Shown here one piece after another: positions 53,208-62,854 of a stretch of 64,000 nt of DNA; position 1 is the first letter of the stretch; each line of letters opens with the position of its first letter. This DNA comes from Prevotella sp. (GTDB lineage: Bacteria > Bacteroidota > Bacteroidia > Bacteroidales > Bacteroidaceae): positions 1 to 64,000 of the forward strand of contig JAFTFG010000006.1 of assembly GCA_017449675.1 (NCBI GenBank), in the 5' to 3' direction. The notes under the pieces were generated by a model. The model was not told where the DNA came from, made no database searches, and saw nothing but the letters and a program-made list of their open reading frames with translations. The position numbers and the translations under genes were made by a program.

Positions 53208-55754
53208 TTAACTCCTACTGATCTGCAGGCCTTTCTTACTCAGTGTCATATCCACGAAACGAGCATTCGGGTTCTGCTCACTCTGTTGGATAATCTGTTT
53301 GATACGTGCTGCCGCCTCTGGGTCTTTGGCCACCATATACAGATAGCCGCCGCCGCCCGCACCAGGTAATTTATAACCCAGACACAAATCATCTATCAAG
53401 TCGGTGATCCGACGCACTGCCTCCGGATTAGTACCGCTATCGATAAGTTGGTTCTGCTGCCATGTCTTACGGATTAGTCGGCCCATCTCCGTGAAGTCAT
53501 TCCGCTGGATGGCCTCATAGAGGTCCAGCGAATGCGCCTTCATGGCCCGCAGCATCAACAGTTGGTCATACTGGTTGAGGAACATACGGCGTACTATCTC
53601 CGCCAGAATCTTCTTTGCTGTTCGTGTCACGCCTGTATAATACAACAGGTGACATGACTGATACTCCGGTTGTGTAAAGAGATCATCAGGCAACCAGCGT
53701 ACCACAGGATTCTGTTCGAAGCCACGGGTTGTCTCTAATAGTTTCACACCGCCCAGTACACCTCCAAACTGATCCTGCCAGCCACCACCTGTTGTCAGCA
53801 ACTGTTCCAGTACCAAAGTACGACGTCCTATCTCATTCTTATCCCAGGCCAGAGAACAGAAATCACTGACAGCCCCCAATACCGTAGCCGCCAAAATACT
53901 ACTCGTACCCAGTCCACTACCTGCAGGAATAGCCGACAACAACGTCAACTCGATACCACAGCCAAAGGTCTCCAACTGAGCCGTCAGCGACGGATAGGTT
54001 TCCGCAGAAAAGGCAGGAAGAAAACCAGCCAGTGCCAGGGCAGCCTTCGGAATACTGAACGGTGAGCCTACATGCATGAAGTCACTCAGTTGCTCATAGG
54101 TCTCCACCCGTTCCGAAGCCCCCAGATCGATACTACGTAATACGATATGATAGTCCTTACTGGGTTTCACATATACCTGTAAAGGCGGTTGTCCATTCAG
54201 TTCGATGGCGATATTCACCACACTGCCACCCTCCATCAGACAGTAGGGCGGTGTGTCCGTCCATCCGCCAGCAAGATCGATACGTACAGGAGAGCGTCCC
54301 CATACGATCTGATCCTGATAGACCGACATACGGGGTGTCTGTTTCTGTGCCAGTACCTCCTCCGTCAGTCCGTTGCGTAACAGGGAGAAGGCATGATCAT
54401 GATCGTTACGGAACATCGCATCATGAATGCGTGTCATCAACGGGGCATCCTCTGGAAGGGCAGGCGGCAGGTCCACCTTCATCTCTCTGAACTCACGGGC
54501 GGCATCATCTAAGTCAAGTTGGTAGAACACACTATGCTGCCAGTTACGACTCATCATGCTCCAGTTCGCCTTACGGAAAGTTTTCCGCTGAGCGAACAAC
54601 CTACGCAGGTTGACGCGCTCCGCCACCTCATTACTGTTCACTGCCTCATCGATATGATAACGGCGTATCTCATAATCTGTCTCCCCTACCGGTACGACAT
54701 CAATACACTCACCCGGCTCCAGCCGCATCTCCCAGTCGTTCTCAGGAACACCCGTCACCACATTGTCACAGGTCAGTTGCCAACGAGGACCGATATAACT
54801 GTTCTCTATCCATATATTGCTATTGTCTGGTAGGAACTGATAGCGAGTGATCGCATTCTGCGTAAAGATCGAAGGATGCGGTTTACGGTCATGATGCATA
54901 ATCTCCCGCTGGTCGTTGACGATATTTTGGATGGCCAGTGTCGAGGAGATCATCTCCCGTGACGTACCGAAATGGTAGAACTCACCACCAGGTAACGGGA
55001 CGACAGCCACACTCAACTCACGCAGTTCCGGGTCGTCGATAGTCGGATGCGTACCCAACGTACAGCCGAACTCACTATACAGGTCGTATTCCTTCAGTTG
55101 CCCCTGATCGTCATGACTCCGCTTCATCAATAGTTGAACGGCACGATCACTTAACAGCCATATACCGATATCCGTGAGATAGAAATGATCTTTCAGCAGT
55201 TCCGAGAGACGTTCCATACTTGGTTTCTGGAGCATCATCTTCAGAGTATTCGGTGTACGACGGTCGCTCACGAATACCCCGTGATCTTTGGCGATGGAGG
55301 CATCGAGCCATAATCCGTAACATACCACATCCGCATCAGGAACAGAACCGATACGCTCTGCGGCACGGATATACACATCCCCGCTGACAATCATGGTACG
55401 CAACCGTTGGGGAGCCGCCTCCATCATCCGTTCATACAACGGCAGTTGTAGGTCCAACAAGGTTTGGGAGAGACGCTGTCCCCGTTCCCATCGGAACACA
55501 GGGATGGGTGCCAGTATCTTACCGCTGACAGCATAGGAAGGCAGTCTACGGCTCTGTCCTCCGGCATGCAGGATGATACTACGTTCATTACCTAACCAAT
55601 CGGCAGCCTGCTGCAGGAGCCAGGTGGTCCCCCCGCCTGAGCCCAATCGGTGGCCCACAGGGTCACACGTACAGAAAAACTCCTCTTTACTCAGTCCTGT
55701 GATGTCATGAAAGCAATCCACCAAGTTAGGTGGCACGGATAACAGTTTCTTCAT
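53208..55754 (-). CDS. fkp: Bifunctional fucokinase / GDP-fucose pyrophosphorylase
   Basis: An 848-residue two-domain enzyme converting L-fucose to GDP-fucose by salvage, for capsule and O-glycans. N-terminal pyrophosphorylase: LHAGGQSRRLPSYAVSGK. C-terminal GHMP kinase: VRIDLAGGWTDTPPYC, PAGSGLGTSSILAA and LPGAGGGGYLYMVAK. Shorter than Bacteroides fragilis Fkp (about 950) but all key motifs are present. The ATG at 55754 is preferred; the frame is open to 55850 but would overlap the upstream gene. Confidence 0.93.
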   Translation of the reverse strand: MKKLLSVPPNLVDCFHDITGLSKEEFFCTCDPVGHRLGSGGGTTWLLQQAADWLGNERSIILHAGGQSRRLPSYAVSGKILAPIPVFRWERGQRLSQTLLDLQLPLYERMMEAAPQRLRTMIVSGDVYIRAAERIGSVPDADVVCYGLWLDASIAKDHGVFVSDRRTPNTLKMMLQKPSMERLSELLKDHFYLTDIGIWLLSDRAVQLLMKRSHDDQGQLKEYDLYSEFGCTLGTHPTIDDPELRELSVAVVPLPGGEFYHFGTSREMISSTLAIQNIVNDQREIMHHDRKPHPSIFTQNAITRYQFLPDNSNIWIENSYIGPRWQLTCDNVVTGVPENDWEMRLEPGECIDVVPVGETDYEIRRYHIDEAVNSNEVAERVNLRRLFAQRKTFRKANWSMMSRNWQHSVFYQLDLDDAAREFREMKVDLPPALPEDAPLMTRIHDAMFRNDHDHAFSLLRNGLTEEVLAQKQTPRMSVYQDQIVWGRSPVRIDLAGGWTDTPPYCLMEGGSVVNIAIELNGQPPLQVYVKPSKDYHIVLRSIDLGASERVETYEQLSDFMHVGSPFSIPKAALALAGFLPAFSAETYPSLTAQLETFGCGIELTLLSAIPAGSGLGTSSILAATVLGAVSDFCSLAWDKNEIGRRTLVLEQLLTTGGGWQDQFGGVLGGVKLLETTRGFEQNPVVRWLPDDLFTQPEYQSCHLLYYTGVTRTAKKILAEIVRRMFLNQYDQLLMLRAMKAHSLDLYEAIQRNDFTEMGRLIRKTWQQNQLIDSGTNPEAVRRITDLIDDLCLGYKLPGAGGGGYLYMVAKDPEAAARIKQIIQQSEQNPNARFVDMTLSKKGLQISRS

Positions 55755-55773
55755 AGTACTTCGGGTTGTGTCC

Positions 55774-58272
55774 TTATATCTTTCTATGGGTTCGGTAAGC
55801 CTGTACCGCCAAAACGATGAGCAGGAGCAAAAGGAATGCCAAGGCCACATAAGCGATGGTCTCTGTGGTAGTGATACTCTTCGGGAAGAAACTCAGCACG
55901 ATCTCATGCTTGCCTGGCTTGACCTGCAAGGCACGTAACACATAGTCGACGCGCCCGAGTTCTTGTTCCTGACCATCTACCGTGGCCGTCCATCCGGGAT
56001 AGTATATCTCAGAGAAAACGATGATTCCTCCCTTGCCAGACTCCACCTCATAGGTCAGTTGGTTGGGATCATAACTCTTGATACGTACCACACTCAGCGT
56101 ATCCTGGGCGATGCTCTCACCCAGTTGTCCCTTGAACTTGACATCAGCCACCGCCTCATGGCGCAGATTGATGCTGGCAATCATATCCAGTTCCTGATTG
56201 GCATTCTCCACATAACTGATCTTATCGACCAGCCAAGCATTACCATAGGTATACGGATTCTCCACAGGAACGGTTTGTCCACCCTGCAAGGGCAGGATGA
56301 AATATTTCGTATTCAGCATATTCAGGACAGGGCATACGGAGTCACCCTTCACCTGAGTCATATCCCCCTGAGCCTCTGCAATAGCACTATATACTTGATT
56401 CATCTCCTTCGAGATATACGCATCTATCAGTTCCTGATAACGACGCAACTTAGCGGCATGATAACCTCCGATGCTCTTCACATAAAAACTTGTCTCGTTC
56501 TCGTTGAACGTGTTAGTAGCCAAGTTCAGCACCCGATAATCGAGAGACTTATCCTGTAGGATATGATCAATGGCTGTCGACTTCTGAACGGGTTCCTCAC
56601 GAACAGTCTTCGACACGAACATCTCGTCGTTGAGGTAACGCTTGTTGACCTGCCACATATCAAAAAGACAAAGCACCGTGAGAAGTCCCACAAGCCATTC
56701 CGTACGAAGTTTCTTGTATTTGTAGAGTAACAAACAGGCCGTTCCGATGACGATGATCCAGAACGAACGCCAACAGTCGGCCGTGAATACAGCCACACGC
56801 ATCTCCGTCAGGTTCTGTACCAACGGAGCCAACTGTTCCGCAGGTATCTGTCTCATGGCCTGCATCTCACTGACACTGATATAATCGGGGAAGAACACCT
56901 TAGGCATCAGGGCAAAGAGCAGGGCCAGTCCGCCCGTCAGTCCGAAGGCTATCCACACATATTTCATCTTCTTCGTCAACAACTCCGGATCATCAATGAT
57001 TTTCTTCAGGGCCAGCATCGCCAACAAGGGAATAGTAAACTCAGCGATGACGAGGATGGAAGCCACCGTACGGAACTTCGCATACATCGGGATATAGTCG
57101 AGGAAGAAATCAGTAAACGGCATGAAGTTACGTCCCCATGACAGGAGAATCGAGAGGATTGTCACTGCCAGCAGGGCCCATTTCAGGGGACCCTTCACGA
57201 TAAACAGTCCCAGGACGAAAAGCATCAGGACAAAAGCACCCACATACACAGGACCTGCCGTCATCGGCTGGTTACCCCAATACTGTCCCAACTGCTCATA
57301 AATACCCAGATAGTCATTATCGGCATGTGCCATCGCTGTCTTGTTGAGAACCATCGGCACTGAGGCTCCACCCTTAGTATTCGGTACCAGTAATGTCCAG
57401 GTCTCGTCTATACCATAACTCCATTGCGTGATATAGTCACGGTCCAGTCCACTGGAAGTCTGGTTAGCGGCATTTTCCTTCACCAGTTCACTCTTACCAC
57501 GCATCGACTCCTTGCCATACTCCCAAGTATGGTAGAGGTTTGACATATTGATACAGATACCGATGGCCGCACCGGCAATACAGACACCCGTCGCCTTCAG
57601 CAGATGCTGCCAAGCCTTCTGACGGGCACCTTCGATGATAAAGGCGATGACCATTGCCAGGATGACAAACAGGTAGTAATAGGTCATCTGAACATGGTTG
57701 GCAAGGACCTCCAAGGCACAGAACAACGCTGTTACTATCAAGCCCCATGCATACTTACCCCGATAGGCCAGTACCACACCCGCTATCATCGGGGGCAGGT
57801 AGGCCAAGGCAATTACCTTCCAGATATGTCCTGCAGCGATAATTATAAAGAAGTAACTGCTGAAGGCCCATACCACTGCACCCAACGTGGCGAGATACCA
57901 ACGGAAATCGAAGGCACGCAACAAGATATAGAAGCCCAACAGGTAGGCAAAGACATACCATACGTTCTCAGGTAGCCACAGATGGTATACCTTCTCCACC
58001 TTCGCCAACGTGTCGGTACTCTTATACGACGGGGCTGTCTGATAGGTAGGCATACCGCCGAACACAGCATTGGTCCAACGGGTACGTTCTCCTGTCCGCT
58101 GATAATATTCTGATGCCTCCTGTCCTGCCCCCCTACCGGCGGAAGAATCATGACGATAGAGGATACGTCCCTCTATGTCGGCAGGGAAGAAATAGGCGAA
58201 TGATATCACGGCAAATAATACGACCACCAGGATATCCGGCAGACATTGTTTCAGACTTTTCATGTTCATCAT
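55774..58272 (-). CDS. YfhO family multi-pass membrane protein
   Basis: An 832-residue protein with about 12 membrane spans and a large periplasmic C-terminal beta domain (VIVFSEIYYPGWTATVDG-like end), a layout typical of YfhO/GT-C-like proteins. Family members are linked to glycosylation of cell-wall polymers in Firmicutes; the role in Bacteroidetes is not established. The start may be the ATG at 58263 or 58269. The fkp gene follows after 19 bases. Confidence 0.85.
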   Translation of the reverse strand: MMNMKSLKQCLPDILVVVLFAVISFAYFFPADIEGRILYRHDSSAGRGAGQEASEYYQRTGERTRWTNAVFGGMPTYQTAPSYKSTDTLAKVEKVYHLWLPENVWYVFAYLLGFYILLRAFDFRWYLATLGAVVWAFSSYFFIIIAAGHIWKVIALAYLPPMIAGVVLAYRGKYAWGLIVTALFCALEVLANHVQMTYYYLFVILAMVIAFIIEGARQKAWQHLLKATGVCIAGAAIGICINMSNLYHTWEYGKESMRGKSELVKENAANQTSSGLDRDYITQWSYGIDETWTLLVPNTKGGASVPMVLNKTAMAHADNDYLGIYEQLGQYWGNQPMTAGPVYVGAFVLMLFVLGLFIVKGPLKWALLAVTILSILLSWGRNFMPFTDFFLDYIPMYAKFRTVASILVIAEFTIPLLAMLALKKIIDDPELLTKKMKYVWIAFGLTGGLALLFALMPKVFFPDYISVSEMQAMRQIPAEQLAPLVQNLTEMRVAVFTADCWRSFWIIVIGTACLLLYKYKKLRTEWLVGLLTVLCLFDMWQVNKRYLNDEMFVSKTVREEPVQKSTAIDHILQDKSLDYRVLNLATNTFNENETSFYVKSIGGYHAAKLRRYQELIDAYISKEMNQVYSAIAEAQGDMTQVKGDSVCPVLNMLNTKYFILPLQGGQTVPVENPYTYGNAWLVDKISYVENANQELDMIASINLRHEAVADVKFKGQLGESIAQDTLSVVRIKSYDPNQLTYEVESGKGGIIVFSEIYYPGWTATVDGQEQELGRVDYVLRALQVKPGKHEIVLSFFPKSITTTETIAYVALAFLLLLLIVLAVQAYRTHRKI

Positions 58273-58333
58273 ATTTAATTTCTGACTGCAAAGATAGTAA
58301 ATAATTCCTAATTCCTAATTCCTAATTTCTTTG

Positions 58334-58341
58334 TAACTTTG
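58334..58341 (+). promoter_or_regulatory. -7 box for mtn
   Basis: TAACTTTG (58334-58341), 21 bases before the ATG. It directly follows a simple tandem repeat of CCTAATT words (58302-58325). Confidence 0.55.
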
Positions 58342-58362
58342 CCGCCAAAATCGTTCAAGAAC

Positions 58363-59019
58363 ATGAAAATAGGAATCATTGTAGCAATGGACAAAGAGTT
58401 GAGACAGTTACAACAACTCTTCAATGATGGTAGTGTACGCGTAGAGAAATGCGGTATTGGAAAAGTAAATGCAGCCCTGGGTGCCCAGCGCATGATCAAC
58501 GAGTTCCATCCTGATGTCATCATCTCAAGCGGATGCGCAGGAGGTAATGGGGACGACATCAACGTACAGGATGTCGTGGTGAGTACGGAACTGACCTACC
58601 ATGATGTCTATTGCGGTGCAGCCATCGACAACACGACACAGTACGGACAAGTACAGGGACTGCCCGCCCACTACCAAGCCGATCCTCTTCTGTTGCAGAA
58701 GGCTCTGCAGTTAAGCATGAGGAATACAGAATTATGTATCCATGCCGGTCTCATCGTGACTGGTGACTGGTTTGTCGATTCCAAGGAGAAGATGCGCAGC
58801 ATCATCAACCTCTTCCCTGATGCCAAGGCTGTCGATATGGAGTCATGCGCCATTGCCCAGACCTGCTTTATCAATAAGGTTCCGTTTATCTCCTTCCGTG
58901 TCATCAGTGACATTCCCCTTCGTGACACCAATGCCTCACAGTATCATAACTTCTGGGACACGGTGGCAGAGCACTCTTTCCAAGTGACCAAGCATTTCGT
59001 GGATTCATTATCTGATTAA
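58363..59019 (+). CDS. mtn: 5'-methylthioadenosine/S-adenosylhomocysteine nucleosidase
   Basis: A 218-residue nucleosidase (Pfs/MTAN) that removes adenine from MTA and SAH. The start MKIGIIVAMDKELRQL contains the catalytic Glu region; ISSGCAGG and VDMESCAIAQTC (with Glu) are signatures, ending with RVISDIPLRD and the catalytic Asp. The frame is open to 58339, but the ATG at 58363 is preferred by family start and promoter. A small gene follows after 19 bases. Confidence 0.93.
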   Translation: MKIGIIVAMDKELRQLQQLFNDGSVRVEKCGIGKVNAALGAQRMINEFHPDVIISSGCAGGNGDDINVQDVVVSTELTYHDVYCGAAIDNTTQYGQVQGLPAHYQADPLLLQKALQLSMRNTELCIHAGLIVTGDWFVDSKEKMRSIINLFPDAKAVDMESCAIAQTCFINKVPFISFRVISDIPLRDTNASQYHNFWDTVAEHSFQVTKHFVDSLSD

Positions 59020-59038
59020 CCATAAAAAAGAAAGAAAT

Positions 59039-59608
59039 ATGAAGAAATTTTTGATAGGTGCCATTGCACTGATTGCCATCATCGCCATGGTCAAGACCAT
59101 TCCCGACAAGAAGGCTCATAAGAAAGCGATGATGGAGGCTGTCAAGGCCTATGTGGATGAAGAGGCCAGCCAACGCGGACTGGGTGATAATGTATTGACG
59201 GATCTGGGAAAGGGTATCGTCAATAAAACCATAGAGGTTGCCCTGAACTCCAAACTGGAGGTGGACAACTACCTGCTGTTCAACACCACCCATGTGGAAC
59301 TGGAGGATGAGACTAAGACACTGTCCTTGGGTATCTTAGGACATGTATTCACCTTCGATAAGGAGATGTTACGTGATGCCTTGGAGGCCTCAGCCAAGGA
59401 GAAGGCTGATGCAAAGAGTGAACGCAAGGCAGCCAAGGAGGCTGCCAAGGAAGCCCGTAAACTGGAGAAACAACTCAAGAAGGAGCAGAAGAAACGGGAG
59501 AAGGAAGCCCGTAAAGAACAAAAGCGCCGTGAAAAGGAGGCTCGTAAACTGGAGAAGCAACGCCAGAAAGAAGCCAAACGGGTGGCAAAAGAGAAAGGAC
59601 AGGAATAG
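59039..59608 (+). CDS. Membrane-anchored protein with charged coiled-coil tail
   Basis: A 189-residue protein with an N-terminal hydrophobic anchor (about 4-18). The middle domain has strands (YLLFNTTHVELED, LGILGHVFTFDK). From about 120 it is a long Lys/Glu/Arg coil with repeats of EARKLEKQ and KREKEARKEQ. No family is certain. Tail repeats suggest recent tandem growth. It may be cotranscribed with mtn. Function unknown. Confidence 0.65.
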   Translation: MKKFLIGAIALIAIIAMVKTIPDKKAHKKAMMEAVKAYVDEEASQRGLGDNVLTDLGKGIVNKTIEVALNSKLEVDNYLLFNTTHVELEDETKTLSLGILGHVFTFDKEMLRDALEASAKEKADAKSERKAAKEAAKEARKLEKQLKKEQKKREKEARKEQKRREKEARKLEKQRQKEAKRVAKEKGQE

Positions 59609-59627
59609 ATCTCGCAAGAATTAAGAT

Positions 59628-60002
59628 TTATCCATACGGATGCATTTCCACATCGTAGATATCATCCGCCAGTTTCGGCACTTTCTTCATCAGTACCTCC
59701 AACAACTCCTCTCCCCGAAGACGTGCCAGGATATCCTGTGTGGAACCGAATCCCACCGCACTCTCTGCCCCATAGGGATTGGGGTGATTGACAACTGCCA
59801 AATCCAGGAAACGCTCATCCTCACAACCTTTCGATGAAACATTCGACACCTTCAAAATCACATGCGACACCCCCATCTTCATCTCAGTGACATCCTCCCG
59901 TTCATACACGACAGGGAAAGCCCCCTTCTCTGGCACCTTCTCTTCCACTTGCTTAAGCAGACCACTGATCATTTTCTTCAATAATGCTTCCAGATTATTC
60001 AT
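59628..60002 (-). CDS. Hypothetical 124-residue protein
   Basis: A small soluble protein with an N-terminal helix (LEALLKKMISGLLKQVEE), a beta-rich centre, a conserved-looking AVVNHPNPYGAES, and a helical end. No family was recognised. A near-perfect Shine-Dalgarno (AAGGAGG) lies just before the ATG, unusual for this phylum, and TACTTTTG (60025-60032) is its promoter box. It converges with the charged-coil gene. Confidence 0.7.
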   Translation of the reverse strand: MNNLEALLKKMISGLLKQVEEKVPEKGAFPVVYEREDVTEMKMGVSHVILKVSNVSSKGCEDERFLDLAVVNHPNPYGAESAVGFGSTQDILARLRGEELLEVLMKKVPKLADDIYDVEMHPYG

Positions 60003-60079
60003 AACTACCTCCTTGTTTAATTTGCAAAAGTACTAAATTTTTCTTTAATCACATAATCACAATAAAATCATCTGTCTCC

Positions 60080-60184
60080 TCAATCAATCTGTGTAATCCC
60101 CAGACTATTCACATTGATCTTCCCACTTTGTGCATGGCAAACCCCTGTGAGTAAAGCCATGACCATCATCATTACCGTTTTCAT
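60080..60184 (-). CDS. Small secreted peptide, 34 residues
   Basis: An ATG 17 bases after the stop of the Sel1 gene opens MKTVMMMVMALLTGVCHAQ followed by SGKINVNSLGITQID and TGA. The first part is a convincing signal peptide with cleavage near HAQ. It could be a tiny secreted peptide or the 5' stub of a larger lost gene. No CXXX repeat is present in it. Confidence 0.45.
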   Translation of the reverse strand: MKTVMMMVMALLTGVCHAQSGKINVNSLGITQID

Positions 60185-60201
60185 AACGCTTTACCCTTGT
60201 A

Positions 60202-61092
60202 CTATTTTACCGCTACTGTATCTATCTCCAAATAATCCGAATCAACCTTCACAGAGTCAGGAATATATTCATCTGGATCATTTACATAACCACTTAATAT
60301 CTGTAATCGCCTCATTTCCATAGAATCTATTTGAATCCCATTACGATCATAATAGTTGATGAGCCAACGTGCTGGACGTTTCCCTAAGCAACCCCGCCTA
60401 TCTGCTTTCAGATAATACTTCTCAGCAAGGGGTTCATCTATCATGTCAATACCTTCGTACCCAGAATACATATCAGCAAGCAACCTATTTGCCATTGGTA
60501 TCCGCTCCGACAAGGCACTAAGTTTTGCTAACACTCCACTTCTGCCATTCTGTTTGCCAAGGGAGGACACGGCACAAAGCACTAACTCTCCCAACGAACT
60601 CCCTTTTTCCGCACCAATTTCTATCGCTTTCCTACCTTCAAGAGTATCGCCACGCTGGATCTGCACAACACCTTTTAAAACATACCCGTTTTCAGACCCT
60701 TGGGAAATCAATGCGTCAGCAATACTATCTGCGCTCGAAAAATGACGGGTTCCAAGTCTATCAAATGAATCATAGATCAACTTCATACGATCCATCTGCG
60801 GCAATGCCTTCATAAAGGACAGACTTCCATGTTTCTCCCCATATTGCTCAGCCATCATCAACATCGTGACAGAATTCATAAAATCTGGCTTCACCCCTAC
60901 CCCATCATGGTACATCTTCGCTAATTTGAGGCACGCTTTCCCATCTCCCCATCGAGCCTGCTCCAAGAGGGAAACAAACTGATCATTCACTACGGTCTCA
61001 CTTTTCTGAACATCAGGGATACCTTCACACAACTCCTGTTCTGCACAACTTGCCAGAAAGAAGACAACTAAAGTATAAAATAAGTTATTCAT
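60202..61092 (-). CDS. Sel1/TPR-like repeat lipoprotein
   Basis: A 296-residue lipoprotein with lipobox FLASCAEQ. The rest is built of short helical repeats (ACLKLAKMYHDGVGV, ANRLLADMYSGYEGI, and others) of Sel1 type, likely a periplasmic protein-interaction scaffold. The ATG at 61092 is preferred over a GTG at 61101. It follows tatC after about 140 bases on the same strand, so its link to the peptide system is possible but not proven. Confidence 0.75.
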   Translation of the reverse strand: MNNLFYTLVVFFLASCAEQELCEGIPDVQKSETVVNDQFVSLLEQARWGDGKACLKLAKMYHDGVGVKPDFMNSVTMLMMAEQYGEKHGSLSFMKALPQMDRMKLIYDSFDRLGTRHFSSADSIADALISQGSENGYVLKGVVQIQRGDTLEGRKAIEIGAEKGSSLGELVLCAVSSLGKQNGRSGVLAKLSALSERIPMANRLLADMYSGYEGIDMIDEPLAEKYYLKADRRGCLGKRPARWLINYYDRNGIQIDSMEMRRLQILSGYVNDPDEYIPDSVKVDSDYLEIDTVAVK

Positions 61093-61232
61093 ACTCTTCA
61101 CCTTTAAGTTCTAAATTAAATTATATACATTTTGTTTGCATCACAATACTATATTATATATACAAACTCAATATTTAGAATAGCACCTAACAATCTATAT
61201 ATTTATTAATAGCCATCTTCTGAATATCAAAT

Positions 61233-62096
61233 TTAATGTTCGATCCATCTAACAACACCAATACTTACCTCATAAAGCAAATACAATGGAATTGTAACTA
61301 ATATCAACGTCATCAAGTCTGGTGGAGTAATAATTGCGGCTACAAGCATAATGGCAACAAGTGAATGTTTGCGATAATCAGCAAGCTGATTAGAAGTAAT
61401 AAAGCCCATTTTACCAAGAAAGAATGCAATTACAGGAAGTTGGAAAACTAATCCCATGACCAATGTCAGCGACACGAATGTAGAAACATACGAATCAAGC
61501 GTAATGTTGCTTACCACCTTCGCTGATACGCTATAAGTTCCGAGGAAACGAAAGGAGATAGGGAACAGCACGAAATAAGACATTAGTACACCAAGCAAGA
61601 ACAGAACATAGATAATGCCAGCCACCTGTACCGAATACTTCCGCTCATTCTCATAGAGGGCGGGCGAAATAAAATGGAATAGTTCATATAATATATAAGG
61701 TGAAGCCCCTAGCAGTCCCAGATAGACCGCTGTAGTGATGTGAGTCATAAACTGACTCGACAAGTCGGTTGCAATCAGATTCACATGATACTCTTCAAAG
61801 TGGAAGTCAATGCCTACCGCTTGCATTACTGTTTCCAGCCACCGATACGTGCAAAAGTCCCATTCACTCGGAGCCATAAGAATACTCCAAGTGAAGTCTT
61901 TAAAGCAGAACACGGCAACCGCAATGAGCCCTGCTACGCCGAGAATGCGAAACAACATCTGGCGGAACACCTCAAGGTGTCCGCCAAATGTCAGCAGATT
62001 GCCGTCTTCCTCAGCTATTTCATTTTGAAGTTGCGGCTGTTGTTTCTGTATCGTTTCTTTCTGCTTCTGGTTCTGCTCTGGTTCTGCCTTCTGCAT
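61233..62096 (-). CDS. tatC: Twin-arginine translocase subunit TatC
   Basis: A 287-residue TatC with six membrane spans. Landmarks are [13 protein letters not shown] (TatC N-motif), the [10 protein letters not shown] segment and the late [32 protein letters not shown]. The first ATG in frame is at 62096, which already overlaps tatA by 77 bases; a TTG at 62135 is also open. The added N-terminal tail is Gln/Lys/Glu-rich and atypical. It exports folded proteins together with TatA. Confidence 0.93.
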   Translation of the reverse strand: MQKAEPEQNQKQKETIQKQQPQLQNEIAEEDGNLLTFGGHLEVFRQMLFRILGVAGLIAVAVFCFKDFTWSILMAPSEWDFCTYRWLETVMQAVGIDFHFEEYHVNLIATDLSSQFMTHITTAVYLGLLGASPYILYELFHFISPALYENERKYSVQVAGIIYVLFLLGVLMSYFVLFPISFRFLGTYSVSAKVVSNITLDSYVSTFVSLTLVMGLVFQLPVIAFFLGKMGFITSNQLADYRKHSLVAIMLVAAIITPPDLMTLILVTIPLYLLYEVSIGVVRWIEH

Positions 62097-62286
62097 CTTT
62101 TTCTTCTTCGCCTTCTTCTTCAATATCTTCTTCAAGTGGTTCTTTCATACCTTTCTTGAAGCTTTGTACGCCCTGCCCTAAACCTTTCATCATTTCGGGT
62201 AATTTCTTCCCTCCAAATAAAAGTAAAGCAATTCCACCGATTAGCAAAAGTTCGGTGGTTCCAATGAATAACAATTGAGTAGCCAT
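62020..62286 (-). CDS. tatA: Twin-arginine translocase subunit TatA/E
   Basis: An 88-residue TatA: one membrane span ([22 protein letters not shown], with the conserved FG-KKLPE hinge), an amphipathic helix, then an acidic low-complexity tail. It starts 4 bases after the stop of the 92-residue gene, and its acidic tail is encoded by the same DNA as the tatC N-terminus in another frame. Confidence 0.93.
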   Translation of the reverse strand: MATQLLFIGTTELLLIGGIALLLFGGKKLPEMMKGLGQGVQSFKKGMKEPLEEDIEEEGEEEKDAEGRTRAEPEAERNDTETTAATSK

Positions 62287-62290
62287 AATC

Positions 62291-62569
62291 CTATTCTGAA
62301 ACTAAAAATATTTCTTTCGAATCAAAGTTTATCTCCCAGTGACCACCGACAGAAGATTCCCACTGGTATTTTTCTGCCATTTTATCCCACCAATCTTGGA
62401 ATTTTGTACTTGTTTCGCCTAAATCTTTTACTAACTTTTCATACAGTTCTGCATTGTCTGTAGAGAGTATCTTTGCAAGTTCATTTAACCCGTTGCGACG
62501 TTCGAAGAGCGTCTGAATCTCATTACGTTCTTCAGGAGTCACATGTCCTACAAGTTTCTTTGTTGCCAT
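62291..62569 (-). CDS. Probable CXXX repeat peptide modification system protein
   Basis: A 92-residue soluble protein without signal or membrane span. The pattern [40 protein letters not shown] and a GGHWEINFD end is the one I recall for the NCBI family named 'CXXX repeat peptide modification system protein'. That family co-occurs with radical-SAM-type maturases. No cysteine is present, so it is not the peptide itself. It is tightly linked to tatA (4-base gap). Identification is from memory. Confidence 0.6.
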   Translation of the reverse strand: MATKKLVGHVTPEERNEIQTLFERRNGLNELAKILSTDNAELYEKLVKDLGETSTKFQDWWDKMAEKYQWESSVGGHWEINFDSKEIFLVSE

Positions 62570-62694
62570 TATTTCCTGTATTCTGTATAGTTTAATAATA
62601 TTCCATTTGCATGTCGTTCTACTCTTACCGTATTGGTATCAGAACTTATAAGCACTACGACCGTATTCATCCAATTAAAAAACACGCCACCCAT
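62569..62694 (-). CDS. Possible 41-residue ORF before the modification gene
   Basis: ATG at 62694, with GGGAG nearby, opens MGGVFFNWMNTVVVLISSD and ends at TAA that overlaps the next ATG (TAATG). One hydrophobic stretch is present. The frame continues up to a TTG at 62778 without better support. It could be a small membrane peptide or only a coupled leader. No cysteine repeats. Confidence 0.3.
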   Translation of the reverse strand: MGGVFFNWMNTVVVLISSDTNTVRVERHANGILLNYTEYRK

Positions 62695-62854
62695 TATTAA
62701 CTCCCATATAATTAAATTGCCGATTAATTGGACATAGAGGCATAACTTAGCCTGCGAGGGTATTTGATGCTGAACCAAACAAATTTACGGTTGTTCGTCC
62801 ATAAAAAGTCCATCCAAAATGCTATAGTTACTGCTAATCCCATATCATTTAAAT

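Noticed and set aside
62569-62778. The full 69-codon frame from TTG at 62778
   Set aside because: It starts with TTG next to a possible -7 box, so the first 28 codons would barely be transcribed; only the shorter ATG version is kept as a weak call.
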